Below are positions 57,021 to 64,000 of a DNA stretch of 64,000 bases, piece after piece. A program made the translations under genes and the position numbers. The stretch spans positions 620,001 to 684,000 of the forward strand of contig CAVRXS010000007.1 of NCBI GenBank assembly GCA_963725275.1. The letters are read 5' to 3'. How positions within the stretch are numbered: the first letter of the stretch is position 1; every line of letters starts with the position of its first letter. The notes below the pieces were generated by a model. It worked only from the letters and a program-made list of their open reading frames with translations. It ran no database searches and was not told the origin of the DNA. The DNA is from Bog-756 sp963725275. GTDB taxonomy: Bacteria > Actinomycetota > Acidimicrobiia > Acidimicrobiales > RAAP-2.

Positions 57021-57482
57021 ATGTCCCGCGTGCAACTCGCCCTCAACGTGTCCGATCTCGAGGAGGCTGTGGCCTTCTATTCGACGCTGTTCAACGCCAG
57101 TCCAGCCAAGGTCCGGCCCCGGTATGCCAACTTCTCGATTGCCGAGCCACCCCTCAAACTGGTACTCATCGAAGGGGCAGGCCAGCCCGGCAGCCTCAAC
57201 CACCTGGGGGTAGAAGTCGCCTCGCCCGATGCGGTGGCCGCTGCGGCGGTGTCCTTGCGCGACCAGGGCATGGAGACCCGCGTCGAGGAGCAGACCACGT
57301 GCTGCTACGCGGTCCAGGACAAAGTGTGGGTGGATGGACCCGACGGGGCCCGCTGGGAGGTCTACACGGTGCTGGCGGATGCAGACAGCTTCGGAGCCGT
57401 CGCCGAGGACGGGACCTCCGACGCCACCGAACGCGAGCTGCACACCGGAAGCCCGGCTGGATCCACGTCCAGCTGCTGCTGA
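57021..57482 (+). CDS. arsI: ArsI/CadI-type glyoxalase-fold protein (probable C-As lyase)
   Basis: 153 residues. Vicinal-oxygen-chelate fold: RVQLALNVSDLEEAVAFYS, NFSIAEPPLKLVLIE, H61 in NHLGVEV, the vicinal Cys94-Cys95 in QTTCCYAVQDKVWVDGPDG, and E113 in WEVYTVL. ArsI needs a vicinal Cys pair to bind trivalent organoarsenicals and cleaves the C-As bond of methylarsenite to As(III). A second Cys pair closes the protein (152-153). CadI from mycobacteria is closely similar, so cadmium binding is an alternative; the neighbours favour arsenic. Confidence 0.85.
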   Translation: MSRVQLALNVSDLEEAVAFYSTLFNASPAKVRPRYANFSIAEPPLKLVLIEGAGQPGSLNHLGVEVASPDAVAAAAVSLRDQGMETRVEEQTTCCYAVQDKVWVDGPDGARWEVYTVLADADSFGAVAEDGTSDATERELHTGSPAGSTSSCC

Positions 57483-57510
57483 ACATCCGTCTCGGCTCGC
57501 CAGGGGCACC

Positions 57511-58260
57511 ATGAACGACGTCGTCCTGTGGCGCCGCCTGGCCGCGGAGTACCTCGGCAGTGCCTTCCTCGCTGCCATCGTCATCGGATCGGGCATCGCC
57601 GCCCAACAGCTCTCCCCGGGGAACGACGGGCTGGAGTTGCTGCAGAACGCCATCGTGACCGGAGCCGGCCTGTTCGCGGTCATCCTGATCTTCGGAGCAC
57701 TGTCGGGTGCTCACTTCAATCCGGTCGTCTCGTTCGTGGACGCCGTCTTCGGTGGGATCTCCTGGCGTGACGCCGCCGCGTATCTGCCTGCCCAGGTGGC
57801 CGGCTGCGTCACCGGCGCCATCGTGGCGAACATCATGTTCTCGCTCCGGACAGTCTCGATCTCGACCCATCACCGGGCGACCGGACCGCACCTCCTCTCC
57901 GAGGCCGTCGCCACCCTCGGGCTGGTCCTGGTCATCTTCGCGCTGGCCCGCTCCGGAAAGACCGCCTACACGCCTGCCGCAGTCGGCGCCTACATCACCG
58001 CTGCCTACTTCTTCACCTCATCGACCAGCTTCGCCAACCCGGCCATCACCATCGGGCGGATGTTCTCCAACACCTTCGCCGGCATCGCACCGTCGTCTGC
58101 CCCGTGGTTCATCGGAGCCCAGATCGTCGGCGGGATCGCCGCGATCGGCCTCCTCTTCCTGCTCTACCCCGGGATCACCCCCGCAGAATCCGCCGACATC
58201 ATCGTGCCCCACCTGCGAGGGACCGAAGACCCAGAGACCGGGTTCGACGCTCACCACTGA
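57511..58260 (+). CDS. aqpS: aquaglyceroporin (MIP family), AqpS-like
   Basis: 249 residues, six helices and two half-helices. The pore motifs are N70-PV in SGAHFNPVVS and N176-PA in SFANPAIT, with the selectivity Arg in IGRMF. The GRMFSNTFAGIAP stretch and its place after arsI in an ars operon resemble AqpS, which lets As(III) leave the cell down its gradient. CAGGGG precedes the ATG. 28 bases after arsI. No pump (ArsB/Acr3) and no ArsC are seen in the window. Confidence 0.88.
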   Translation: MNDVVLWRRLAAEYLGSAFLAAIVIGSGIAAQQLSPGNDGLELLQNAIVTGAGLFAVILIFGALSGAHFNPVVSFVDAVFGGISWRDAAAYLPAQVAGCVTGAIVANIMFSLRTVSISTHHRATGPHLLSEAVATLGLVLVIFALARSGKTAYTPAAVGAYITAAYFFTSSTSFANPAITIGRMFSNTFAGIAPSSAPWFIGAQIVGGIAAIGLLFLLYPGITPAESADIIVPHLRGTEDPETGFDAHH

Positions 58261-58299
58261 GGTGGACCGCCGGAATCGTGCCCAGCCCGAGGAGTCCCA

Positions 58300-59685
58300 A
58301 TGCACATCATCGCCGTCGGAGGCAGTGACGCCGGGATCAGCGCAGCGTTGCGGGTCCGCGAGCTCGACCGCACGGTGGACGTCACCGTGGTGGTCGCGGA
58401 CGCCTACCCGAACTTCTCGATCTGCGGCATCCCGTACTACATCTCGGGCGAGGTGACCCACTGGCAGAACCTTGCGCACCGGACCGCTGCCGAACTGGAG
58501 CGGACCGGGATGCAGGTACGGGTCGACACCCTGGCTCGCCAGATCAACGTCGCGGACCGCACCCTGCTGGTCACCGACCCTGACGGAAACGATGAGCCGC
58601 TCTCGTACGACGAGCTCATCGTCGGTACCGGTGCCCTGCCCGCCGTTCCTCCGATCGAGGGTGTCGGCGGCGAGGGTGCGCTCGGTGTCCCCGACGGCGT
58701 CCACCTCCTGCATTCGATGGCAGACACCTTTGCCGTCATGGAGACACTAGAGGAGGCGGCCCCTGACAGCGCGGTAATCGTCGGAGCCGGCTACATCGGC
58801 CTCGAAATGGCAGAAGCGCTCGCCACACGGGGTCTCCGGGTCACCCAAATGGAGCAACTCGGAGAAGTCCTCCCGACCGTCGATCCCGAGCTCGGGGCAC
58901 TGGTGCGGACCCAGCTGACCGACCACGGTGTCGAGGTCCTCACCGGTGCCACGGCGACCAGGATCTCGCTGCGCCCCCGTGACGGCGGTGGTCGACTCAG
59001 GGTCGACGCCACGACAACGGCGGGTGACCTGCACCGGTGCGTCGACATGGTCCTCCTGGTCGTCGGCGTGCGACCGGACACGCAGCTGGCCGCCACCGCA
59101 GGCGCCGCACTCGGGCACGGTGGTGCCCTCGAGGTGGACACCCAGATGCGGACCAACCTGCCCCACGTCTTCGCAGCCGGCGACTGCGCGATCACCCACC
59201 ACCGACTCCTCGGCATCACCTACCTCCCCCTCGGGACGACAGCTCACAAGCAGGGCCGCGTTGCGGGCGAGAACGCACTCGGGCGGAGCCGCGTGTTCGC
59301 CGGGAGCCTCGGGACCCAGGTCGTCAAGATCTTCGACCACGCTGTCGCCCGGACAGGACTGCGGGACCACGAAGCGCGATCTGCAGGCTTCGACCCGGTG
59401 ACCGTGGGAAGCGAGGCGGACGACCACAAGGCGTACTACCCGGGGAGCCACCGGATCTCCATGCGGTTCACCGGCGACCGCGCCACCGGGCGTCTGCTCG
59501 GGGTCCAGCTGTTCGGGCACCGCCGGGCCGAGGTGGCCAAGCGGATCGACATCGCGGCGACTGCCCTCTTCCACGGCATGACGGTCGAGCAGATGAGTGA
59601 CCTCGACCTCTCCTACACCCCTCCGCTGGGGAGCCCCTGGGACGCCGTGCAGATGGGTGCGCAGGCCTGGGTCTACCGGCACTGA
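58300..59685 (+). CDS. FAD-dependent disulfide oxidoreductase, CoA-disulfide reductase/NADH oxidase-like
   Basis: 461 residues. FAD motif IIAVGGSDAGISAALRVREL, redox Cys42 in NFSICGIPYYISGEV (single-Cys Cdr/Nox/Npx pattern), NAD motif VIVGAGYIGLEMAEALATRG, second FAD motif VFAAGDCAITHHRLLG, and the C-terminal dimerisation domain GVQLFGHRRAEVAKRIDIAA. Such enzymes reduce CoA disulfide, peroxide or O2 using NAD(P)H. It lies 39 bases after aqpS in the ars operon, suggesting a reductive or thiol-recycling step in arsenic handling; this role is inference. Confidence 0.88.
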   Translation: MHIIAVGGSDAGISAALRVRELDRTVDVTVVVADAYPNFSICGIPYYISGEVTHWQNLAHRTAAELERTGMQVRVDTLARQINVADRTLLVTDPDGNDEPLSYDELIVGTGALPAVPPIEGVGGEGALGVPDGVHLLHSMADTFAVMETLEEAAPDSAVIVGAGYIGLEMAEALATRGLRVTQMEQLGEVLPTVDPELGALVRTQLTDHGVEVLTGATATRISLRPRDGGGRLRVDATTTAGDLHRCVDMVLLVVGVRPDTQLAATAGAALGHGGALEVDTQMRTNLPHVFAAGDCAITHHRLLGITYLPLGTTAHKQGRVAGENALGRSRVFAGSLGTQVVKIFDHAVARTGLRDHEARSAGFDPVTVGSEADDHKAYYPGSHRISMRFTGDRATGRLLGVQLFGHRRAEVAKRIDIAATALFHGMTVEQMSDLDLSYTPPLGSPWDAVQMGAQAWVYRH

Positions 59686-59805
59686 CTCCAGCAGGGACGC
59701 TCCATCAATCCGCTTCGTCGAACACCCGTCGGCCGAGCGCACTTGCGCCGACCGTTCGACGGTACTGGACTCGGCACGACCACCTCACGGAAGATGCGTG
59801 CCCCG

Positions 59806-60837
59806 ATGAAGTTCGACACCCAGCTGACCGATGGCGAGGCGGCCCCCGACCACGCTCGCCGTCTCGAGGACCTCGGCCTCGACGGCGCGTTCAGCTTCGA
59901 AGGGCCCCACGACGTGTTCACCCCGTTGATCCTCGCAGCCGGAACCACCCATTCGCTCGAGCTGGCCACCAACGTGGCCATCGCCTTTCCGCGCAACCCG
60001 ATCCAGCTGGCCCACCAGGCGAACGACCTCCAGCTCCTGTCGAAGGGGCGCTTCACGCTCGGGCTCGGGACCCAGGTCAAGGCTCAGATCGAGCGCAGGT
60101 ACGGAGCCGAGTTCGAGCGCCCGGTCGCACGGATGCGGGACAAGGTCGCCGCGCTCCGAGCGATCTTCCACTCCTGGGAGACCGGGGAGCGCCTCGACTT
60201 CCACGGAGAATTCTCGTCCCATACCCTGATGACCCCGACATTCGATCCGGGACCCAATCCCTACGGCACGCCTCCGATCGCCATCGGGGCGCTCGGCCCC
60301 CAGATGGTCCGTCTCGCTGCGGAGGTCGCCGACGGGTTACTGGTGATGCCCTTCAACACCGCGGCCCATTTCCGTGAACGGACACTCCCCGCGATCGAAG
60401 AAGGTCTGGTTCGCGGTGGGCGTGCCCGTAGCGATCTCGAGGTGACCGCGGAGATCATCGTGTGCTGCGGGAGGGACGACGCCGAGCTCGAGACCGCGAC
60501 GTCCGGCTCCCGCTGGCTCCTCGCCTTCTACGGCTCCACACCCGCGTACAGGCCGGTCCTCGAGGTCGAAGGGTGGGGAGACCTGCAACCGGAGCTGAAC
60601 CGCCTGTCCAAGGCGGGTCGCTGGGACGAGATGCCCTCGAGCATCGACGACACGATGCTGGCCACGCTGGCTGCAGTCGGCTCGCCCAAAGAGGTCGCAG
60701 CCATCATCGCCGACCGGTTCGGTGGGGTTGCAGAGAGGGTTGCCTTCTACACGCCCTATCAGGTCAGCGAGGACGTCGTCGGGGAACTGGTCGACGCGCT
60801 CAAGGGCGCGCACGGTCCCGGGGCCGGGACTGCGTGA
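59806..60837 (+). CDS. LLM-class F420-dependent oxidoreductase
   Basis: 343 residues. Luciferase-like TIM barrel: KFDTQLTDGEAAPDHARRLE, LDGAFSFEGPHDVFTPLILA, LATNVAIAFPRNPIQLAHQA, GRFTLGLGTQVKAQIERRYG, PPIAIGALGPQMVRLAAEVA and DGLLVMPF. The pattern is that of the mycobacterial F420-type LLM proteins rather than bacterial luciferases. ATG 59794 is an alternative start with a GGAAG too close to it. Substrate unknown. The TGA overlaps the next GTG, so it is coupled to a crotonase, pointing to a shared catabolic step. Confidence 0.85.
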   Translation: MKFDTQLTDGEAAPDHARRLEDLGLDGAFSFEGPHDVFTPLILAAGTTHSLELATNVAIAFPRNPIQLAHQANDLQLLSKGRFTLGLGTQVKAQIERRYGAEFERPVARMRDKVAALRAIFHSWETGERLDFHGEFSSHTLMTPTFDPGPNPYGTPPIAIGALGPQMVRLAAEVADGLLVMPFNTAAHFRERTLPAIEEGLVRGGRARSDLEVTAEIIVCCGRDDAELETATSGSRWLLAFYGSTPAYRPVLEVEGWGDLQPELNRLSKAGRWDEMPSSIDDTMLATLAAVGSPKEVAAIIADRFGGVAERVAFYTPYQVSEDVVGELVDALKGAHGPGAGTA

Positions 60838-61631
60838 CCGACAACCCGATCCTCCTCGACGTCGACGGCGGCGTCGCGACGATCACGCTCAACCGACCCG
60901 AGGTGCGCAATGCCTTCGGGAACGGAATGGGCGACGAGCTGGCCCATGCATTCCGCACCTGCGACGCCGACGATCGAGTCCGGGTGGTCGTCCTGACCGG
61001 CACACCGCCGGCGTTCTGTGCGGGTGCCGATCTCTCCGGAGGAGCAGAGACATTCGCCAAGCGGGACGAGCCGGGCTTCAGCGCCGCAGCCGTGCCGATG
61101 CCAGCGTGGCAGGTCCGCAAGCTGGTCATCGCCGCGGTCAACGGCCATGCCATCGGGGTGGGATTGACACTCACCCTCCAGTGCGACATCCGGATCTTCG
61201 CCACGGATGCCAAGTACGGCATCCTCCAGACGCGACGGGGCGTTATGGGGGATGCCTACTCCCACTGGACGCTCCCGAGGATCGTCGGACAGTCGGCTGC
61301 CGCGGACATCCTGCTCACCGGTCGCACGTTCGATGGCTTCGAGGCCAAGGAGTTGGGGCTCTGCAGCCGGGTGCTGCCCTCCGGCGAGGTCCTTCCGGCC
61401 GCGATCGACCTCGCCCGTGACGTGGCCGCGAACACGGCCCCGCTCTCCGTGGCCGCCAGCAAGGAGCTGCTCTGGTCCACCTGGGAGCTCTCCGCCGACC
61501 AGGTCGAGCAACGGGAGACGGCTCTCCACCATCAGCTCATGGACCATCCGGATGCCCGTGAGGGGTTGCTCTCCTATCTCGAGCACCGGGCGCCGCGTTG
61601 GCAGGGCACCCTTCCGCGCCGATCGCCCTGA
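60834..61631 (+). CDS. enoyl-CoA hydratase/isomerase (crotonase) family protein
   Basis: 265 residues. VATITLNRPEVRNAFGNGMG, oxyanion-hole segment PAFCAGADLSGG and NGHAIGVGLTLTLQCDIRIF. At the positions where enoyl-CoA hydratases carry their two catalytic Glu residues, the sequence reads YGILQTRRGVMGDAYSHW, so neither Glu is obvious; an isomerase, hydrolase or other crotonase reaction is likely. GTGA overlap with the LLM gene. Converges with the methyltransferase gene 38 bases away. Confidence 0.85.
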   Translation: MTDNPILLDVDGGVATITLNRPEVRNAFGNGMGDELAHAFRTCDADDRVRVVVLTGTPPAFCAGADLSGGAETFAKRDEPGFSAAAVPMPAWQVRKLVIAAVNGHAIGVGLTLTLQCDIRIFATDAKYGILQTRRGVMGDAYSHWTLPRIVGQSAAADILLTGRTFDGFEAKELGLCSRVLPSGEVLPAAIDLARDVAANTAPLSVAASKELLWSTWELSADQVEQRETALHHQLMDHPDAREGLLSYLEHRAPRWQGTLPRRSP

Positions 61632-61669
61632 GCGCGCATCCCCGCGGGAGGTCCGGGCATGGCACGCCG

Positions 61670-62467
61670 TCAGGGCGCGGCTGCGGGGTCAGGCTCCATC
61701 AGCTGCGCTGCCAGTCCACGCAGATCGCCGTCCTCGTCGGACCAGGTCTCGGCGGCACCGAAGCCACATGCCTCGAGCGTCGCAGCAAGCCCACGGTCCT
61801 GCTCGTTTCCGACTTCGGTGAGAAGCCAGCCACCCGGTCGAAGCAGACCCGCGGCTGACGCAACGACCCGCCGCACCAGATCGAGCCCATCACTGCCCCC
61901 GTCCAACGCGATCCGAGGCTCATATCGCTGGACGTCCGCCGGCAGAAACCGTAGGTCGGTGGTCGGGACGTAGGGCGCAACAGCCGTCACGACATCGAAG
62001 GCGCATCGAGCGATCGGTTGGCCGAGATCCCCGATGACGGTAAGCACCCCGTTGCGACGGGCACAATCCGCTGCGAGCCGGTCCGAATCAACCGCCACGA
62101 CCGTCGCGACTGGCACTGCGGCCATCAGGTGGACAGCCACCGCCCCGGATCCGGTGCAAAGATCCACAGCCCGGGACGGTCGGTCACAGGTTGCCAAGAG
62201 CTCCGCGCCGCGGGTGGCCAACTCCTCGGTCTGCATCCGAGGGACATAGACCCCCGGGTCGACGCGCACCGTCTGACCGCAGAACCGCATCGTGCCCGTG
62301 ATCCACGCCAGAGGCTCACCCGCCTCGCGTCGTCTGACGGATGCCTCGAGGGTTGCCTCATCGCGGGCAGCAGCGATCAGCTCTTCGGCTTCCTCCTCGG
62401 CGGCGAGGCAGCCGGCTGCCGTCAGGCGGTCGATCACGGCAGCCGCGCTCAGCGGCAGTGAGCTCAC
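61670..62467 (-). CDS. PrmC-related putative protein N5-glutamine methyltransferase
   Basis: 265 residues. An N-terminal helical domain like PrmC (EPLAWITGTMRFCGQTVRVD, YVPRMQTEELA), then SAM motif I VDLCTGSGAVAVHL (101-114). The catalytic NPPY of PrmC is replaced by AVAPYVPT (162-169), as in a separate actinobacterial PrmC-like family whose substrate is unknown. AAAAAGG four bases before GTG 62467 supports the start. Methyl-acceptor not known. Confidence 0.82.
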   Translation of the reverse strand: MSSLPLSAAAVIDRLTAAGCLAAEEEAEELIAAARDEATLEASVRRREAGEPLAWITGTMRFCGQTVRVDPGVYVPRMQTEELATRGAELLATCDRPSRAVDLCTGSGAVAVHLMAAVPVATVVAVDSDRLAADCARRNGVLTVIGDLGQPIARCAFDVVTAVAPYVPTTDLRFLPADVQRYEPRIALDGGSDGLDLVRRVVASAAGLLRPGGWLLTEVGNEQDRGLAATLEACGFGAAETWSDEDGDLRGLAAQLMEPDPAAAP

Positions 62468-62594
62468 GGCACCTTTTTGAACATCGCGGGACGATCAGAT
62501 CGGCGGAGACGCACCGGCCGCCAGACAGACATTTTCGCCCAATCTGCCCATCGTTTGGACAGCAGATACCGCACAGTGGCGATGGACCGTTTCG

Positions 62595-62984
62595 CTACCC
62601 GACGAACGACTTGATGTTCTTGACGAGCTTGTCTTCGATCTCGAAATTCCAGGCAACGTCAGCAACGTCAACGACGAGGAACAGCCCCGAGATGAGCAGC
62701 GTCTCGATCGCAGCCGTCCCAATGTGCTCGAGCCACTTGCCGATGCCGATCCGAACCGTGAAGTCGGCAGGGCTACCCGCAATCGTGACGGTCAGCGCTC
62801 GGTCCGCAGCAACAACCCCGCGCAGGAAGCCCCCCTTCTTCGCCTGGATGACCACGCCTTGTTCATTCGCAGCCGAACTCTGGACGGTGAAGCCGTCGGA
62901 TTTGAGGTACTCCTCGATATGGGACTGCAGAGCGCTCAGGTCCGTTCCCTTGCCTTGGAACTGCTCTTGCTTGTCACCGATCAT
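62595..62984 (-). CDS. small protein of unknown function
   Basis: 129 residues. GGAGG five bases before ATG 62984 fixes the start. The N-terminal part has HIEEYLKSDGFTVQSSAANE and GVVIQAKKGGFLRGVVAADR, a pattern of strand-helix-strand with a basic patch; DFTVRIGIGKWLEHIGTAAI and ETLLISGLFLVVDVADVAW follow, the latter hydrophobic enough to be a membrane or buried helix. I do not recognise a family. Its GC content looks lower than that of its neighbours. Confidence 0.7.
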   Translation of the reverse strand: MIGDKQEQFQGKGTDLSALQSHIEEYLKSDGFTVQSSAANEQGVVIQAKKGGFLRGVVAADRALTVTIAGSPADFTVRIGIGKWLEHIGTAAIETLLISGLFLVVDVADVAWNFEIEDKLVKNIKSFVG

Positions 62985-63222
62985 GACAGCCTCCATTGCT
63001 TGGTCGTCGGAACGCACAATCCACGAGATTCAGTTTGACGGCATCGGCCGACGCTGGTCGCTTCCATCCAGCTTCCGTCCAGCCTTCGGGGGATCGGGTC
63101 CGGCATGAGAAGAAAACTAGTGCGTCCCTGGTAGGTGTACCGGTCGCCTTCTCGGCACTCGCATCCGACAGGTCGGAGTCTGGGCAGACGATCTTCGCCG
63201 TCGTCCCACTGCAGGTCGGTAA

Positions 63223-63256
63223 GGACGTCCGCCTCCTTCGGACGTCCGCCTCCTTC
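63223..63256 (+). repeat. 17-bp tandem duplication
   Basis: GGACGTCCGCCTCCTTC occurs twice back to back (63223-63239 and 63240-63256), non-coding. Each copy contains the palindrome GGACGTCC. Confidence 0.85.
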
Positions 63257-63281
63257 GGTCCAGGAATTGCCAGACGTAGCG

Positions 63282-63318
63282 CGAAGGGGCCCCGGCTGTT
63301 TTGCCGGGGCCTCCTTCG
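63282..63318 (-). terminator. hairpin downstream of the secreted-protein gene
   Basis: Inner stem GGCCCCGGC/GCCGGGGCC with loop TGTTTT, extended by CGAAGG/CCTTCG after one bulged base. It lies 34 bases after the stop at 63352 on the minus strand. No T-run follows the stem. Confidence 0.7.
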
Positions 63319-63351
63319 TCGTACGTCCACTACATGCTGCCAACTCAGGGT

Positions 63352-63843
63352 CTAAACAGTGAAATTCCCCATGTTGACGATCTTGAGGGCATGCGGAGCT
63401 GCGACCTGCTTGTAGACGCATGCGTACCCAGAGAACACTCCACCGCGCATCCCGACGGCCGTGCCGCCGGCCGTACCGGTGTTCACATGTCCGGTCTCGT
63501 GCTCCTTGAGATCCTTCGTGTAACCCGTCAGTGCCGCGCAGTTATTGGTCACCGAAGCGTACGTGTAGGTCGTCTTCGAGGTCTTGCCGCTTCCCCACGT
63601 GACGGTCTTCGTGGAGACGACGTTCGTACCGTGGGCCGGAGCAACTCCGGCATCCGCGGCAATCGCCCCGCCGCCGGTGCACCCGGTCAGTGACTGGCTC
63701 GTGATGGTACCGGTGAGATGCGTACAGGTCACCGTGAGTGGTGTCGCCGATGCGATGCCGCCGGGCACGACCACCGCGACCAGCGATGCGGATCCGGCCA
63801 GCGCAGCACACAGCAGCAGCCGTGCAGAGAGTTTGGTTCGCAA
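63352..63843 (-). CDS. small secreted protein with four cysteines and an HETGH motif
   Basis: 163 residues. TTG 63843 follows AGGGGGA by six bases. Signal peptide to about residue 33 (cleavage ASA-T). The mature part is Thr/Gly/Ala-rich (VTCTHLTGTITSQSLTGC, AAHG-like APAHGTNVVSTKTVTWGSGK). Cys40, 55, 102 and 142 could form two disulfides. H115-ETG-H119 has the HExxH form of zinc proteases, but no further metal ligand or protease fold can be recognised, so this may be chance. Function unknown. Confidence 0.75.
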   Translation of the reverse strand: MRTKLSARLLLCAALAGSASLVAVVVPGGIASATPLTVTCTHLTGTITSQSLTGCTGGGAIAADAGVAPAHGTNVVSTKTVTWGSGKTSKTTYTYASVTNNCAALTGYTKDLKEHETGHVNTGTAGGTAVGMRGGVFSGYACVYKQVAAPHALKIVNMGNFTV

Positions 63844-64000
63844 CGTAATTCCCCCTAGCTATCAGTCGGCGAAGTCGGTCGACTCCCCCCGTTTGTCCAA
63901 TCGACGGAATCGACCCTACCCGAACAGGCCAACGGTTGCCCGGCATGCGACTGATCAGTGCACACCAGACCCGCTCTGAGGGTGCACCAGTGGTTGCCAG
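63844..64000. other. upstream region of the secreted-protein gene, window end
   Basis: 157 bases without a supportable gene. It should hold the promoter of the minus-strand secreted protein; a TAGGGT around 63915 is the only -10-like hexamer noticed and lacks a partner -35. Confidence 0.3.

Larger units (their letters stand above)
62985..63351. other. 367-base gene-free stretch with a tandem repeat and a hairpin
   Basis: No open frame here has convincing coding character. It contains a 17-bp tandem duplication and a terminator-like hairpin, listed separately. A promoter for the 62595-62984 gene should lie in its left part, but I see no clear -35/-10 pair. Confidence 0.5.

Noticed and set aside
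62981..63421. Minus-strand frame with several Cys residues between the two small genes near the window end
   Set aside because: No ribosome-binding site, runs across the tandem repeat and terminator hairpin, and has no consistent coding character.
1..64000. CRISPR array, insertion sequence, prophage, tRNA or rRNA gene
   Set aside because: No spaced short-repeat array, transposase, integrase, terminal inverted repeat or cloverleaf was recognised. The only arrays are the coding 126-bp repeats and a 17-bp doublet.

Overview
This window comes from a very GC-rich actinobacterium. Three biochemical markers point there: a mycothiol ligase (mshC), F420-linked enzymes (npdG and an LLM oxidoreductase) and a phosphatidylinositol-mannoside (PIM) type gene block. 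A secreted protein ending in tandem GYWLVASDGG repeats is a hallmark I associate with Acidimicrobiia. The taxonomic placement is inference from gene content, since no rRNA or tRNA gene is present.

Region 1 (1-26.8 kb, almost all minus strand) is a housekeeping block: aroE, mltG, ruvX, alaS, two small membrane proteins, a sedolisin-type protease with a repeat tail, rarA, aspS, hisS, relA, secF, secD, yajC, tgt, queA, ruvB, ruvA, ruvC, yebC, pdxT, pdxS. Read right to left it matches, from memory, the gene content of the Mycobacterium tuberculosis Rv2552c-Rv2606c neighbourhood. Region 2 (26.8-37 kb) has a yceI/marR divergent pair and an M48 protease, then thrS, HIT, pgsA, patA, a diguanylate cyclase and pimA on the minus strand. 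This is the mycobacterial Rv2610c-Rv2614c order with a PAS-PAS-PAS-GGDEF gene inserted between patA and pimA.

Region 3 (37-45.8 kb) is cofactor and lipid metabolism: mshC and npdG (minus), an InhA-type fabI, a SnoaL-like protein, an SDR, an acyl-CoA-dehydrogenase-like flavoprotein, an aldehyde dehydrogenase, a TetR regulator and a nitronate-monooxygenase-like enzyme. Region 4 (45.8-51.7 kb) is a complete five-gene peptide/opine/nickel-type ABC importer. Region 5 (51.8-56.5 kb) holds a CBS-pair protein beside a stand-alone cyclic-nucleotide-binding protein, an unrecognised 387-residue protein, a dihydroxyacetophenone-dioxygenase-like cupin and an exported beta-propeller protein. Region 6 (56.6-59.7 kb) is an arsenic cluster: ArsR, an ArsI/CadI-type lyase, an AqpS-type aquaglyceroporin and a CoA-disulfide-reductase-like flavoprotein, with a readable promoter and operator. 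Region 7 (59.7-64 kb) has an F420-type LLM oxidoreductase overlapping a crotonase, a PrmC-related methyltransferase and two small proteins of unknown function.

Many genes in 0-2, 9-16, 36-38.9 and 40-51.5 kb are interrupted by single-base frameshifts while all domains stay readable. Most of the shifts I resolved are +1 insertions, so I treat these genes as intact genes with sequence errors rather than pseudogenes. Operon genes very often overlap by four bases (ATGA or GTGA), which helped fix start codons.
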